Assembly: GCA_015680685.1 (NCBI GenBank)
Contig: MNCI01006623.1
Span: 205,019 to 269,018 of the forward strand
Length of the DNA stretch: 64,000 nt
Reading direction: 5' to 3'
DNA from: Gnetum montanum
Taxonomy: Eukaryota; Streptophyta; Gnetopsida; Gnetales; Gnetaceae
Both the position numbers and the translations under genes were made by a program. Of this stretch, positions 1-10,589 are shown piece by piece (the first letter of the stretch is position 1; each line of letters opens with the position of its first letter). Below the pieces are notes generated by a model. The model worked only from the letters and a program-made list of their open reading frames with translations. It was not told the DNA's origin and did not search any database.

Positions 1-27
1 TAATCACTTGTACCTTAATCCATACTA

Positions 28-55
28 CATTTGATGCAAAGGATCACATCAAATG
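28..55. repeat. 9-bp perfect inverted repeat
   Basis: CATTTGATG at 28-36 is followed after ten bases by its exact reverse complement at 47-55. It lies just left of the first minisatellite block. No function can be assigned; it may be a chance hairpin. Confidence 0.4.
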
Positions 56-83
56 CATAGCAAGATAAGCAGAATGTCCGTTA

Positions 84-386
84 CGACGTAAAACTAGCAC
101 AGATAGTCTGCTATGACTATAAACTAGCACAGATAGTCTACTATGATTATAAACTAGCACAACTCATCCTCTATGATGATAAACTGGCATACCACATCCT
201 TGGGCTATGACATAAAACTGCAACCTATAGCATGATCCACTATGACCTTAAACTAGCCATCCACTATCCACTACAATGTTAAACTAGTACAGCGGTCTGC
301 TAGGACCTTAAACTAGCACATCAAGGTCTGCTGAGACCTTAAACTAGCACACCTAATGGTCCACCAAGACCTTAAACTAGGTTTGT
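84..386. repeat. 30-bp minisatellite, block A
   Basis: About ten imperfect units, each built on the core CTATGACCTTAAACTAGC followed by a 10-16 bp variable spacer, so the period drifts around 30-33 bp. The same core recurs at 2008-2350, 10262-10352 and 14108-14212, always beside pieces of the same Tat-type retroelement, so it is most likely a tandem repeat carried by that element. Tat elements are known to carry variable tandem repeats in untranslated regions; the link here is inference. Confidence 0.8.
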
Positions 387-434
387 AGTGTAATGTCTCC
401 CAACTCACACATGTGACATCATAAAGAAGCGAGC

Positions 435-1115
435 GTGCATAGTTTCAAACTTCCTAGACAACATGGGGTGGGACATTGCAGTTCCAGAATGAAGTTCACC
501 TTAAGCTTATATGACCTAATCATGACTTCCACTACACATTATGAGGTGCTACTCAAAATGTTAACCTCCATACCTATTAGTGAGGATATTCCTACTAATG
601 AAAAAGCCATTCATGCAATGATGATTCCTTCCTCACTATGGGATGAAAAGTCAACACCCTTTACACTTTGCAATAGTGAAATTAAGACTAATCCCTATAG
701 TCACAAGGTTACCATGGCCCAACTCTTCATAACCATATGAATAAGATAATTTAAAATACATTGGATGCATGTTAATGATGGAGTTGCAACTAACGTCATC
801 CCATGCATCATTGTTGAATGCTTGGGCCTAATAGAGAAAGTACAACCTATGATCACTACAACTCTTAAGTCCTTCAATGGATCAAGAGTTTCCATCAAGG
901 GGTCTATCTCCTTAGATTTTGTAGCAGGAGAATGATTCCCTACCACTGCAAACTTCTTGGTGGTTGAAGAGACACCAAGGTTCAACCTAATCCTCAGAAG
1001 ACCTTGGTTGGCTAAATTACGAGTTGTCTCCTCACCCATCCACCAAGAAATTCACCTTACTTACTAGGGAGGAAAGATCATCATTCATGGTGATAATGTT
1101 GAAACACCATAAATT
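435..1115 (+). pseudogene. Retropepsin (PR) of a Tat-type Ty3/gypsy element, decayed
   Basis: The plus strand reads as the end of gag-pro of a Tat-lineage element, with stops inside. From about 768 it reads HVNDGVATNVIPC, which aligns with the usual LVDNGSAVNILP active-site block. It then gives GLIEKVQPMITT, LKSFNGSRVSIKGSISL and, near 990-1010, LILRRPWL, matching the ILGRPWL motif that closes plant retropepsins. The catalytic Asp is replaced by Asn and several stops interrupt the frame, so it cannot be active. Frame 435-740 is the linker before the domain. Its RT and integrase partners are probably those at 10.6-14.06 kb on the same strand, but about 9 kb of other sequence now separates them. 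Confidence 0.75.
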
Positions 1116-1587
1116 TTAGGACTCTCATGATTTAGCAGTCCCAGAATTTGGGCAACGATCCCTACAAGCATGATGTCATGATGGACCATGCAGATCAAGG
1201 AGCTATGACCATACTGCTTTTTTGTAAGCTGTGTCGGTCCACACTGCACATCAATTGTACACCTTTCAGCCAAACAAAGATCAAATCCCCTAATCCTGGG
1301 GTGGTGCATTTTCTCACTCAATCTTGTTTCATTTCGATTTGCTAGCATCATATTTTACATTATTCTCTATCAGTTTATGTTTTTTTCTTGTTGCTAAAGT
1401 TATACATAACATCTTTAAAACAAACATTTACAAAAGGTTATTGTACACTGATTAAGTCCCTATCTAATCGACCAGACCGTTCAGGGCACCCTACTTCCAT
1501 TTTTTTCCAGCACGGCCCTCGCATGGATCTTGGGTTAGGCTGTATGCCCGGTGACCTCTTGGTGCTCTAGCCACTGATGTTTTTGAT
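1116..1587. other. Decayed polyprotein linker, no domain seen
   Basis: Follows the protease on the same strand, but stops fall in all frames and no conserved motif is readable. Two short frames here (1148-1345 and 1388-1570) resemble nothing I know. Confidence 0.4.
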
Positions 1588-1849
1588 CACTACAAACATG
1601 ACTTCCCTAGCCATCAACAATGTGGGCATAGAGTAGGGGTCCAAAGTGGAGCTTCAAGAAGAAGCTCCTAGCCATGAAGAGTAAGAACCAAAGATGACCA
1701 ATGGTGACAATGTTAATGAATGTGATACACTATGGGATGAACTCCCTTTCAACACAGTAAGTGAAGAGGATGGTGAATATAAGCTTATGCAGATTAGGCC
1801 TTACACACTCCCAAATATTACAAAGATTAGGAAGAGTCTACACAAGTGA
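1588..1849 (+). pseudogene. Acidic linker of the Tat-type polyprotein, decayed
   Basis: With two stops read through, the plus strand gives an acidic segment with protein-like composition, for example VELQEEAPSHEE, DTLWDELPFNTVSEEDGEY and LMQIRPYTLPNITKIRK. It lies between the protease and the next minisatellite block and fits the poorly conserved acidic region between protease and RT in Tat elements. There is no enzymatic motif. Assignment rests on position and composition only. Confidence 0.45.
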
Positions 1850-2007
1850 AGTTTACCCTAACCTTCTCATTAATTTATGACTAAATGTCATGATAGCCAA
1901 ATAGCCAATTTTTTTCTTTTACAACTTATTATATCTTTTTTATGCACATAGCCTAATTCATGTAGCCATAAATTTATTTACATTATTTTTACTTATATTT
2001 TAAACAT
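1850..2007. other. AT-rich spacer
   Basis: T- and A-rich, no open frame or repeat recognised. Confidence 0.5.
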
Positions 2008-2350
2008 GATCCGCTATGACCTTAAACTAGCATTCCTGGCTTGCTAAGGCCTTAAACTAGGATGTTAATTTGCTATGACCTTAAATTGGCATTCTAGGCT
2101 TGCTAAGGTCTAAAATGGGCACTAAGACTCACTAAGGCATAAAACTAGCACTAGGGCCTGCTAAGGCCTACAACTAGCACTATGGCCCTCTAAGGCCTAA
2201 AACTAGCACAATAGTTCACTATGACCTTAAACTAACACTCTCGTCCACAAAGACATTAAACTGGCATATGGTCAACCATGGGCTTAAATTGGCAACATAG
2301 TTGCAATCACACAATATAACCTATGCTCGCAATGGCCTAAAACTAGGAAA
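2008..2350. repeat. 30-bp minisatellite, block B
   Basis: About eleven degenerate units of the core CTATGACCTTAAACTAGC, with variants such as CTAAGGCCTAAAACTAGC. Spacers are different from block A. It sits directly downstream of the protease-linker remnant. Confidence 0.8.
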
Positions 2351-2645
2351 ATTCCATTTTATTATTATATCTCTCTTTACTTAGCTTATTATCACATCGA
2401 TTAGTCATGATCAAAAAACATCAAAATAGGCATTTTCAACATTTACAACATTTACTACTATAAATATATATAGCCAAAATAAATCCAATATTTAAATTTA
2501 AAATTAAATGTTCATAACATACATAGCCATGGCCATACTATGTGGAAAAATTGTCAAAGAATAACCATCAAAAACATAGTTTTGGCTAATCATATCCATT
2601 AACATAAAAATAAGAATAAATGGCTAGCAAGCTAAACTAAAGGAG
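2351..2645. other. AT-rich non-coding spacer
   Basis: No gene, repeat or motif recognised on either strand. Confidence 0.5.
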
Positions 2646-2649
2646 GCTA

Positions 2650-3065
2650 CTAAGTAGCATCCGAAGGAGGAGGTGATGGGTCATTCCCATCCTCACTATT
2701 GGGGCCACCTAAAATGCAACAACATATAGCCAGTTAGTAGCCAATAGCCAAAGTCATGATCCAAAACAAACACTAATACATAAAACATATCAAACCTAGA
2801 GAGATTCTAGTTCCATGAATTCCAAGGGTATATGTGGAATGTCATTCTCCATAATGACCTTGGCTACATCTACGAACAAGTGGACCATAGCATCACACTA
2901 AAGTTCCTGAGGTAGGCAAGGAAGTCCCATGTTCTAGGATTGAACCACAATGACAGCTTCCCAAGAGGTATGGCCTACAAATGGAGTATTGGTCTTAGGA
3001 TGATCGATGTAGCACAAAATTCCTACCAACTCCACTATAATCAAGAAGACCTTGCACCAAACAAA
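2650..3065 (-). pseudogene. Candidate antisense coding exons beside the Tat-type element
   Basis: Minus strand, opposite to the surrounding pol. From 3062 down it reads CKVFLIIVELVGILCYIDH, then TPFVGHTSWEAVIVVQ, and near 2850 AKVIMENDIPHIPLEFMEL, with two stops that could be former Gln codons. Further down, after a pyrimidine-rich stretch ending in TTTTAG, it reads GPNSEDGNDPSPPPSDAT and a stop at about 2650, a typical acidic C-terminus. Exon phases do not join cleanly by hand. Several Tat lineages carry an extra antisense ORF between pol and the 3' LTR (Grande is the known case), which is why I list it. I recognise no domain. Confidence 0.35.
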
Positions 3066-3079
3066 GTAAAAACATTATG

Positions 3080-3645
3080 ACCAATTAGAATTTCTTAACA
3101 AGTTTAGAGAACATCCTAGTTGGAGGTGAAATTAGCCTCTGTAAAAAGCTCTAAGGTGTCTATCTAATGATCTTAATGAATTTGACCAAAAAATACTATT
3201 ACAACCTATCAAAACAAAAGCATTATGACCAATTAGAATTTCTTAACAAGTTTGGAAAACATCCTAATTGGAGGTGAAATTAGCCTCTATAAAAAGCTTT
3301 AAGGTGTTTATCTAATAAGCTTTAGGAATTCAACAAAAAAGCACTATTACAACATTTCAAAGCAAAAGCATTATATCCTATTAGAGTTACTTAGCAAATT
3401 TAAATAGAACATCTAGTCGAAGGTGAAATTAGCTCTGTAAAAAGCTCTAAGGTGTTTTCTAAATTAACCTAAGTAATTTCATCATGACCTTACATAACCT
3501 TACATTATCATCAATTGGAATTTCTTTACAAATTTAGAGAGAACTCCCTAAGTTAGGGGTGAACTTAGCTTCTACAGAAAGCTCTTAGGTGTTTATCTAA
3601 ATTAGCTTGAGAAATTCCATAAAAACATTGATACCATATTTTATA
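3080..3645. repeat. 148-bp tandem repeat, four units
   Basis: The phrase ACCAATTAGAATTTCTTA begins units at 3080, 3228 and, in decayed form, about 3376 and 3511. Each unit continues with a GGTGAAATTAGC block and AAAAAGCTCTAAGGTG. The period is about 148 bp for the first three units and about 135 bp for the last. It falls between the two candidate antisense exons. Confidence 0.8.
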
Positions 3646-3689
3646 GGCTTCATAACCAAAACATTATGGCCAAAACTATGTCTTAGTCT

Positions 3690-3865
3690 AAATTATGCAT
3701 AACTTTAGAAAAAGTATCTAAATTATGCATAAATTTAAAAAAACAAAAGCAGGCATAAGTTTAGAAAAAGCATCTAAAATTATGCGAAGCATTCATAAAT
3801 TTGTAAAAAACATCTAAACTATGCACAAATTTAGAAAAAATCATGATAAACTTAGAAAAATCCAT
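3690..3865. repeat. Short AT-rich tandem repeat
   Basis: Four to five degenerate units of about 35-45 bp carrying ATTATGCATAAATTTAGAAA and AAGCATCTAAA-like phrases. Low complexity; no coding potential. Confidence 0.6.
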
Positions 3866-4740
3866 GAATCCATAACAAAAACTTATTTAAAATAGAAAAT
3901 GGTTTTAATATCATAGAAAAGGAAAAAAAATCAACCATTTCTTTTTGGGCAATACACTACAACCATGAGTTTTGCCATGATTTGCACAACCTTAGCAAAA
4001 AATTCATAAAAAAATTTGTTTTAAACCCAATCAGAGTGATTCCACCTCTATTGGAAAGCTAAATCCAAATTCTATGTAGCCATGACTAGGAAATAGAAAG
4101 AGCCTTTTCCAATTTGAAAATTTCATATATCTACATGAAATTACAATAGCAGCACAAACAACCTAACTTTGCAACGTTTGGAAAATAGCCATAACTTTCT
4201 CATTGCAAAGCCAAATTAAACGACACAACAACCATTGAGAAGCTTAAACAAATAGCTAAAAACCTATAAACTTTGATTTCACAAATATATAGCCATTTTA
4301 TTAAGAAAAAAATACACAATGTATCTTACTTTTTCATGGTAAAACTTCAAAAAACCCAAAGCCTAAATTTCATAAAGCCATTAAAATAGTTGAAATAGCC
4401 AAAATCATTGATTAAATTGACATTAGAATAATGGGGTAGGATTCTATTGAAATTTAATTTTAACAAATTGTAAAGCCTAGATATGAGAAAAATAGCCATA
4501 CTCCAAGATTTTGGTTAAAAGGCACAAAACAACAAGCCCTATTTTCAAAATCAAATCTACAAAAGCTAAAGTGATAGAACAACCATAGATCTACATGGGA
4601 GTAGCCAAAATAGGAGGTGAAATTTTGTCAAAATTCTAACATAATCCCCCCATCAAAGTAGATTTGAAAAAAAATGGCCCTAACACTTGGAAAGAAAAAA
4701 TAAGAAAAATCACAAAAAATAAAGGCAAAAATAGGTAAAA
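3866..4740. other. AT-rich non-coding sequence
   Basis: I see no gene, conserved motif or clear repeat. It would be intron if the antisense exons on either side belong to one transcript. Confidence 0.4.
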
Positions 4741-4741
4741 T

Positions 4742-5035
4742 GGCATACCTTTGAGTAATGACAGATGGGGCCTAAATGAAGATAGGCCTTGGGACCTCTA
4801 ATAATTCCATAGAGATCTCATACATCCTCTAGATTATGGGATTCTTGGACTTTCCTCCTCTCTATTTTGGGCAAATGACAAGCTCAACGTTGAGAAAGAG
4901 AATAATTGGGAGAAGATGAGGGTTCTGCACTAGCTGCAAGGGAGATGGGAGGATTCCATGCTAAAGATTGATTGTGGCTACCACAAGAATCTCTACCAGA
5001 GCTCTCCTCCAATGCACTATTGCTAAAGAATGACA
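4742..5035 (-). pseudogene. Candidate 5' exon of the antisense ORF, ending in a splice-donor-like site
   Basis: Minus strand. Near 4920-4750 it reads LFSFSTLSLSFAQNREEESP and MRSLWNY with stops. It ends in CAAAG followed by GTATGCC at about 4746-4742, a good match to a plant 5' splice site (AG/GTATG). With the segment at 2650-3065 it could be two ends of one decayed spliced antisense gene. The supporting evidence is the donor and the protein-like composition only; no domain is recognised. Confidence 0.25.
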
Positions 5036-5279
5036 ATTATGAGCAAATTTTACAAATTTTGACTTATAAAACCCATCAAAACTTAAACAAAAACCCCAAT
5101 TGCTAATTCAGTGCACCATGACTACAAGTGAAATAAATTCAAAGGGGGAAAATTTTAGTTTATGTTGATTTTAGGGGGGAAATAAATTTACTTTCCAAAA
5201 TTTTAAATTTTTTAATGGTGGTCCCCACCCTGTGCCTTCCCTTTTTGACCAAACTTATCAATTTTATTGCTTAAAACAT
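5036..5279. other. Non-coding spacer
   Basis: AT-rich, no features seen. Confidence 0.4.
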
Positions 5280-8200
5280 TATGGCAACCTTACCCCCATG
5301 CATCCATGTTGGGAATACCATGCCCAATGTGGAAACATGTTTATAATTTTAAAAATTTATTAACATTATAATATCTTTCTATTTTTAGTAACCTAGAGCT
5401 ACCTTTTTCAACCTTAGATTTCCAAATTTAGACAAAACATGAGAATGGCTAAGTACCATGGATTTCCACATTAGGGTAGTAGTGCCCAACATAGAAGAAA
5501 GTGGGTAACACTCACGCTTACCTTCCAAATACTCATATAGGACAAATTGGACTCTAAAGTGCACCCCACATGACCTAGAACCCCTCCAAGCGTCTCTAGT
5601 AGCCTCGAAACCTCACCAAAGCTAGTTGAAACTAGTCAAAACTAGTTGAAACATAGGGTTTGGTGTTTTCCACACCAAAAGAGACTTCTTCCATGCTAAG
5701 CCTTTCACCCTCAACATGGAAAGAGGGAAAAGGCGAAAAATAACTTAAATTGGTTACCTAATGGCCATTTCTTGATGTCCAATGATCCCTAGAACCTGCT
5801 AGAACCCTCCAAAGCTTCTAGAAGCCCCAAAATGGGCAAAAATGACACATATTTGTTATCCCCCTCTCATCCACATTGGGGCCACCATTCCTAGCATGGA
5901 AAAAAGTGGGGAAGTTACATGAGGCACTTAGAAGCCTCCAAACTATCAAATCTTAACACACAACATTGACCATTGACATCGACAACCCTAGAGATTGACA
6001 TGCATGGTTGATTAGTTGTAGATCTAGCCTAGATCTAACTTTATTAATTCAAAGGACATATTCCATGCTAAGCCTTCAACCCCTAGCATGAGAAAAAGGG
6101 GAAAAGCTTGAAAACCTTCTCACAGTGCCCAAAACAACCATATTTGACCTTAGGCATTGATGACCAATTTCGACAACCATGTGAGCATTCATGCATGGCC
6201 AAATTTATCAAAAATGATCAAAAAAATAATTCCCCCCCCCCCCCCCCCCAGTTTCCATGCTAAGAATAGAAGCTTAAATGTGGAAAGAGGGGGCAAGTCC
6301 AAAAAATATCTTATGACCCTTAAAACAATCAAATTTTAAAGTCAAATGATAGTAGGCAACACCAACAACCTTAGGGGCTTGCATGCATAACTAATAGTGG
6401 CCAAAAGTGACCAAAAATCATTTTCCATAATTTTTCACACTAATATTGGAAGCCCTAGCATGGAAATGGGGGAAGCCCAAAAAATTCCTTGTCAACCTTA
6501 AAATAATAAAATTTTAACATTAAGTAGTAGTAGTCATCACCAACAAACCCAAAAACCTTCATACATGGTCAAAATTTGCCAAAAATCACCAAAAATATTT
6601 TTCCCCCTCTTTCCATGTTAAGCATGGAAGCCCTAGCTTGGAAAAGGAGGGAAAGCCCAAAAACCACTTATCAATCTTTAGGACAACCAAATTTTAACAC
6701 CAGACATTGACCATCATTGCTAGCAACCTCGAAAGCCTGCATGCATGACCAAAATTGGCCATAAAGCATTAAAATGATTTTAGTCCAATTTGTTATACTA
6801 ATCATGGAAGCCCTAGTATGGTAAAATGGAGGAAGTCTAGAAAAACCTTTAAAAACTGTAAAATGGCTAGTTTTGGCTCTAAACCTCAATCCTCAACCTT
6901 GGTAACCCTAGAGGTTGACATGCAAAGTCAATTGAGGTCAAAATGGATCAAAACTTCACTTCCCTTTTTTTTCACACTAATCATAAAAGCCTTATCATGG
7001 GAGAAAAAGATCCAAAATTCCATTTGGAAATGCCCAAAATTTCCAAAACTACCTTAGTACTTAACCCTTACAACCTCAAAGGCTGACATGCAAAGTCAAT
7101 TGAGGGAAAAATGGATCAAAAATCTACTCTACCTCATTTTCCAGACTGATCATAGAAGTCTTAGTGTGAAAAAATTTGGAAATCCAAAAAGCCATTTGGT
7201 AATTCCCAACATTGCAAAAACTTAAGAATAGACCCTAGTCCTCGACCCCAGTAGGCCCGAGGGCTAACATGCAAACTTCATTAAGGGAAAAATGGGTCAA
7301 AAATTTACTTTCCCTTGTATTCAAGATTAAGCATGGAAGCCTCAACATGGAAGAAAATGGTGAAGCTAGAAAACCATTTGAGAATGCATAAAATTACCAA
7401 AACTTCAAGCCAAACCCAAGTCCTTAACCCCGGTAGCCCTGGGGGCTGACATGCAAAGTCAATTAAAGAAAAAATGGGTCAAAAATCCACTCCCCCTAAT
7501 TTTCCATAACATGGAAGCCTCAACATGGAAGAAATTTGGGAAGTTAAAAATCCATTTGGGAATGCCAAAAACTTACCAAAACTTAAGGCAAGAACCAAGT
7601 CCTCAACCCTGGTAGCCCTAGGGCTGACATGCAAAGTCGATTGAGGGTAAAATGGGTAAAAAATTTACTCCCCCTTATTTTCCACATTGATCATGGAAGC
7701 TTCAATGTGTAAGAAAATGGGGAGCTAAGACGCCATTTGGGAATACCCAAAATTTTCAAAACTTAAGGCTAGACCTAAGTCCCTGACCTCAACAACCCTA
7801 GAGGTTGACATGTAAAGTCCATTGAGGTCAAAATGGGTCAAAAATACACTTCCCTTTGTTTTCCATTTTGGGAATGGAAGCCTCAACATGGATGAAAGGT
7901 GGAAAGCCAAAAAAACCATTTGGGAATGCTCAAAATTACCAAAACTTAAGGTCATACCCAAGTCCTTCACCCTAATAGCCCCATGGGCTGACATGCAAAG
8001 TCGATTAAGGGAAAAATGGGTTAAAAATCCACTTCCCCTTGTTTTCCACATTGAGCATGGATGCCTCATCATGGAAGAAAGGGGGAATCCAAAACACCAT
8101 TTGGGAATGCTCAAAATTGCAAAACCTTAAGGCCAAACCTAAGTCATCGACCCCAGTATCCTCGAGGATTGACATGCAAAGTTAATTGAGGGGAAAATGG

Positions 8201-9900
8201 GTCAAAAATACACTCCCCCTTGTTTTCCACCTAGAGCATGGAAGTATTAATATGGAAGAGATTGGGGAAACCAAAACACCATTTGGTAATATAGGCTATA
8301 CCCAAGTCCTTAACCCTGGTAGCCCTAAGGACTGACATGTAAAGTTGATTAAGGAAAAAATAGGTCAAAAATCCACTCCCTATTATTTTCTACACTAAGC
8401 ATGGAAGCCTCAACATGGGAAAAATGGGGGAAGCCAAAACAACCACTTGGGAATGCCAAAAATTACCAAAACTTAAGGTTAGACCCAAGTCCTCAATCTT
8501 GGTAGCCCCAAGGGCTGACATGCAAAGTTGATTAAAGGTAAAATGTGTCAAAAATTTACTCTCCCTTTTTTTCCACATTGATCATGGAAGCCTTAGAATG
8601 AAAGAAATGGTGAAGCCAGAAAACCATTTGGGAATGCCTAAAATTACCAAAACTTGAGGCCAAACCCAAGTCCTCGACCCAGTAACCCCAAGGGCTTACA
8701 TGCAAAGTCGATCAAAAGTAAAATGGGTTAAAAATCCACTTCCCCTTATTTTTGACATTAAGCATGAAATAATTAGTGTGGAAGAAATGTGACAAGTTAG
8801 AAAACCATTTGGGAATGCCCAAAATTACCAAAACTTGAGGCTAGATCTAAGTCCTTAGGCCCAGTAGCCCCAAGGGTTGACATACAAAGTTAATTAAGGA
8901 TAAAATGGGTTAAAAATTTACTTCCCATTGTTTTCCACACTGATCATGGAAAACTCAATGTGGAAGAAATGGGAGAAGCCAAAAAACTATTTGGAAATGC
9001 CTAGAATTACCAAAACTTGAGGCCAAACCCAAGTCCTCAACCCTAGTAGCCCTAGAGGTTGACATGCAAAGTTGATTGATGTCAAAATTGGTCAAAACTC
9101 CACTCCCCATTGTTTTCCACTCTAAGCATGGAAGCCTCAATGTGGAAGAAAAGGGAAAGGTGGAAAAACCATTTGGTAATGTCCAAAATTGCCAAACTTA
9201 TGATCAAACATCAATCCTCAACCCTAGTAGCCTTGGAGGTTGACATGCAAAGTCAATTGAGGTCAAAATTGGTCAAAAATATACTCCTCCTTGTTTTTCA
9301 CCTTGATCATGGAAGAAAGGAGGAAAGCCAAAAACACTTGAGAATGCTCAAAATTTCCAAAACATGAGGCTAGACCTGAGTGTTGGACCCCAATAGCCCT
9401 ATGGGCTGACATGCAAAGTTGATTAAGAGAAAAATGAGTCAAAAATCAACTCCCCCTTATTTTCCACACTATGCATAGAAGCCTCAACATGGAAGAAATG
9501 GGGGAGTCATTTCAACACATATTGACCCTCAAAAAAACCTTGAATTACCTTGGAACAAAGTTAAAAGATTCCCAAGATCTAGATCTGGGCTCTAATCACC
9601 TAGTTAATTATGTTTAACCTTATTTTTTGCTTGGATTTTGATCCCCCATGCTAACCCCACTCTTTTCCATGTTGGCTAGTGTAGAAACAAGGGGAGAAGA
9701 CTTCAAGACTTGCTTTTTGGCCTTTACAAATCTCTAGAGCACCCAATTTTGATGGACCTAATCTTACACGGCCTTGGGAAGGCCTTGGGACCTCAATTTT
9801 GGACCTCTGAACATCCCAAAACATATTTTCCTTAGTCTCTATAGGAAGGGTCCCTGTTATCACACTGAGCCCAGCATGGAAGCCTCAAAGCACTTGATTT
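5280..9900. repeat. 180-bp tandem array, about 20 units
   Basis: A satellite-like array. The landmark GCTGACATGCAAAGTC recurs at about 6918, 7086, 7267, 7449, 7627, 7808, 7991, 8172, 8335, 8518, 8698, 8880, 9062, 9243 and 9409; most spacings are 178-183 bp and three are 163-168. Decayed units continue left (landmarks near 5999, 6190, 6382, 6560 and 6740). Each unit also carries AAAATGGGTCAAAAAT, an AGCATGGAAGCC block and CCATTTGGGAATGCCCAAAA. The AGCATGGAAG motif recurs downstream of the Tat integrase at 15.1-15.2 kb, so the array probably grew from that element's 3' region. Edges fade gradually; 9530-9900 holds only scattered motifs. Confidence 0.9.
6232..6249. repeat. Poly-C run inside the 180-bp array
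   Basis: Eighteen consecutive C bases in place of the usual CTCCCC stretch of the unit. The unit containing it is about 10 bp longer than its neighbours. Length may be unreliable in the assembly. Confidence 0.8.
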
Positions 9901-10261
9901 TTGGGTCTAGAGAGCCTAGAAACAACCCATATTGGTGCCTAAACTCACCTAATATTCTTGTAGCCTTAAAACATGGCTAGCTAAAGCCTAAAACTAGCAA
10001 AACCTAATCATTTTTTAACCTATATTAACCAAATTTTAATAGATATAGCCTGATTTTTTTAATTTATGACTTATTACATGATGTTTTAGCTTGTTTTGGA
10101 CTTATGTTGCCTTGTTGAAATGGTTGACCTTCTGTGGCCTCTATAAAGCCCTATATGTCCTTTTTTGGCTTATTATAGCTCTATTTGTCCTTTTTCTAGC
10201 CTTTAAATCATATTAAATAATGGAGTTTGAGCTTCCCTCACCACTGTTTGAAACCATATGA
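9901..10261. other. Non-coding sequence with one stray minisatellite core
   Basis: Contains one isolated CTAAAGCCTAAAACTAGC copy near 9979. The rest is AT-rich with nothing recognised. Confidence 0.4.
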
Positions 10262-10352
10262 CCATGGCCCACTAAGGCCTTAAACTAGCATCATAGTTCA
10301 CCAAGACTATAAACTAGTATCATGGCCTACTAAGGCCTAAAACTAACAAAAC
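10262..10352. repeat. 30-bp minisatellite, block C
   Basis: Three to four units of the same core (for example CACTAAGGCCTTAAACTAGC), about 220 bp before the first readable pol residues. Confidence 0.7.
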
Positions 10353-10589
10353 TATGGCCTTTATTGATCATTTGTAGCCTTACTACTTGTAATTCCCCTT
10401 GTTTGACCCTTGTGTAACATTTGTTCACCTCTATTACACTTTTCTATATTAACCTTATCTCATTGATGACCTTGAATGACCTTGATTGCATTAGATTTGC
10501 ACATGTTTTATGACATTTTAACATCATTTATTTACTTTTACCCAAGTGCCACTTAATATGCTTTTGGTTGATGTGTAGGATCAAAGTAT

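Noticed and set aside
84-386. CRISPR-like repeats with variable spacers (18-bp core, ~12-bp spacer)
   Set aside because: Cores are imperfect, spacers vary in length and the context is a plant retroelement; a minisatellite explains it.
7725-8130. Overlapping frames of 129 and 102 codons on opposite strands
   Set aside because: They lie inside the 180-bp array and repeat the same residues from unit to unit; no start or domain.
5280-9530. CRISPR-like regular spacing
   Set aside because: Units are fully tandem with no unique spacers, about 180 bp long, in a plant genome.
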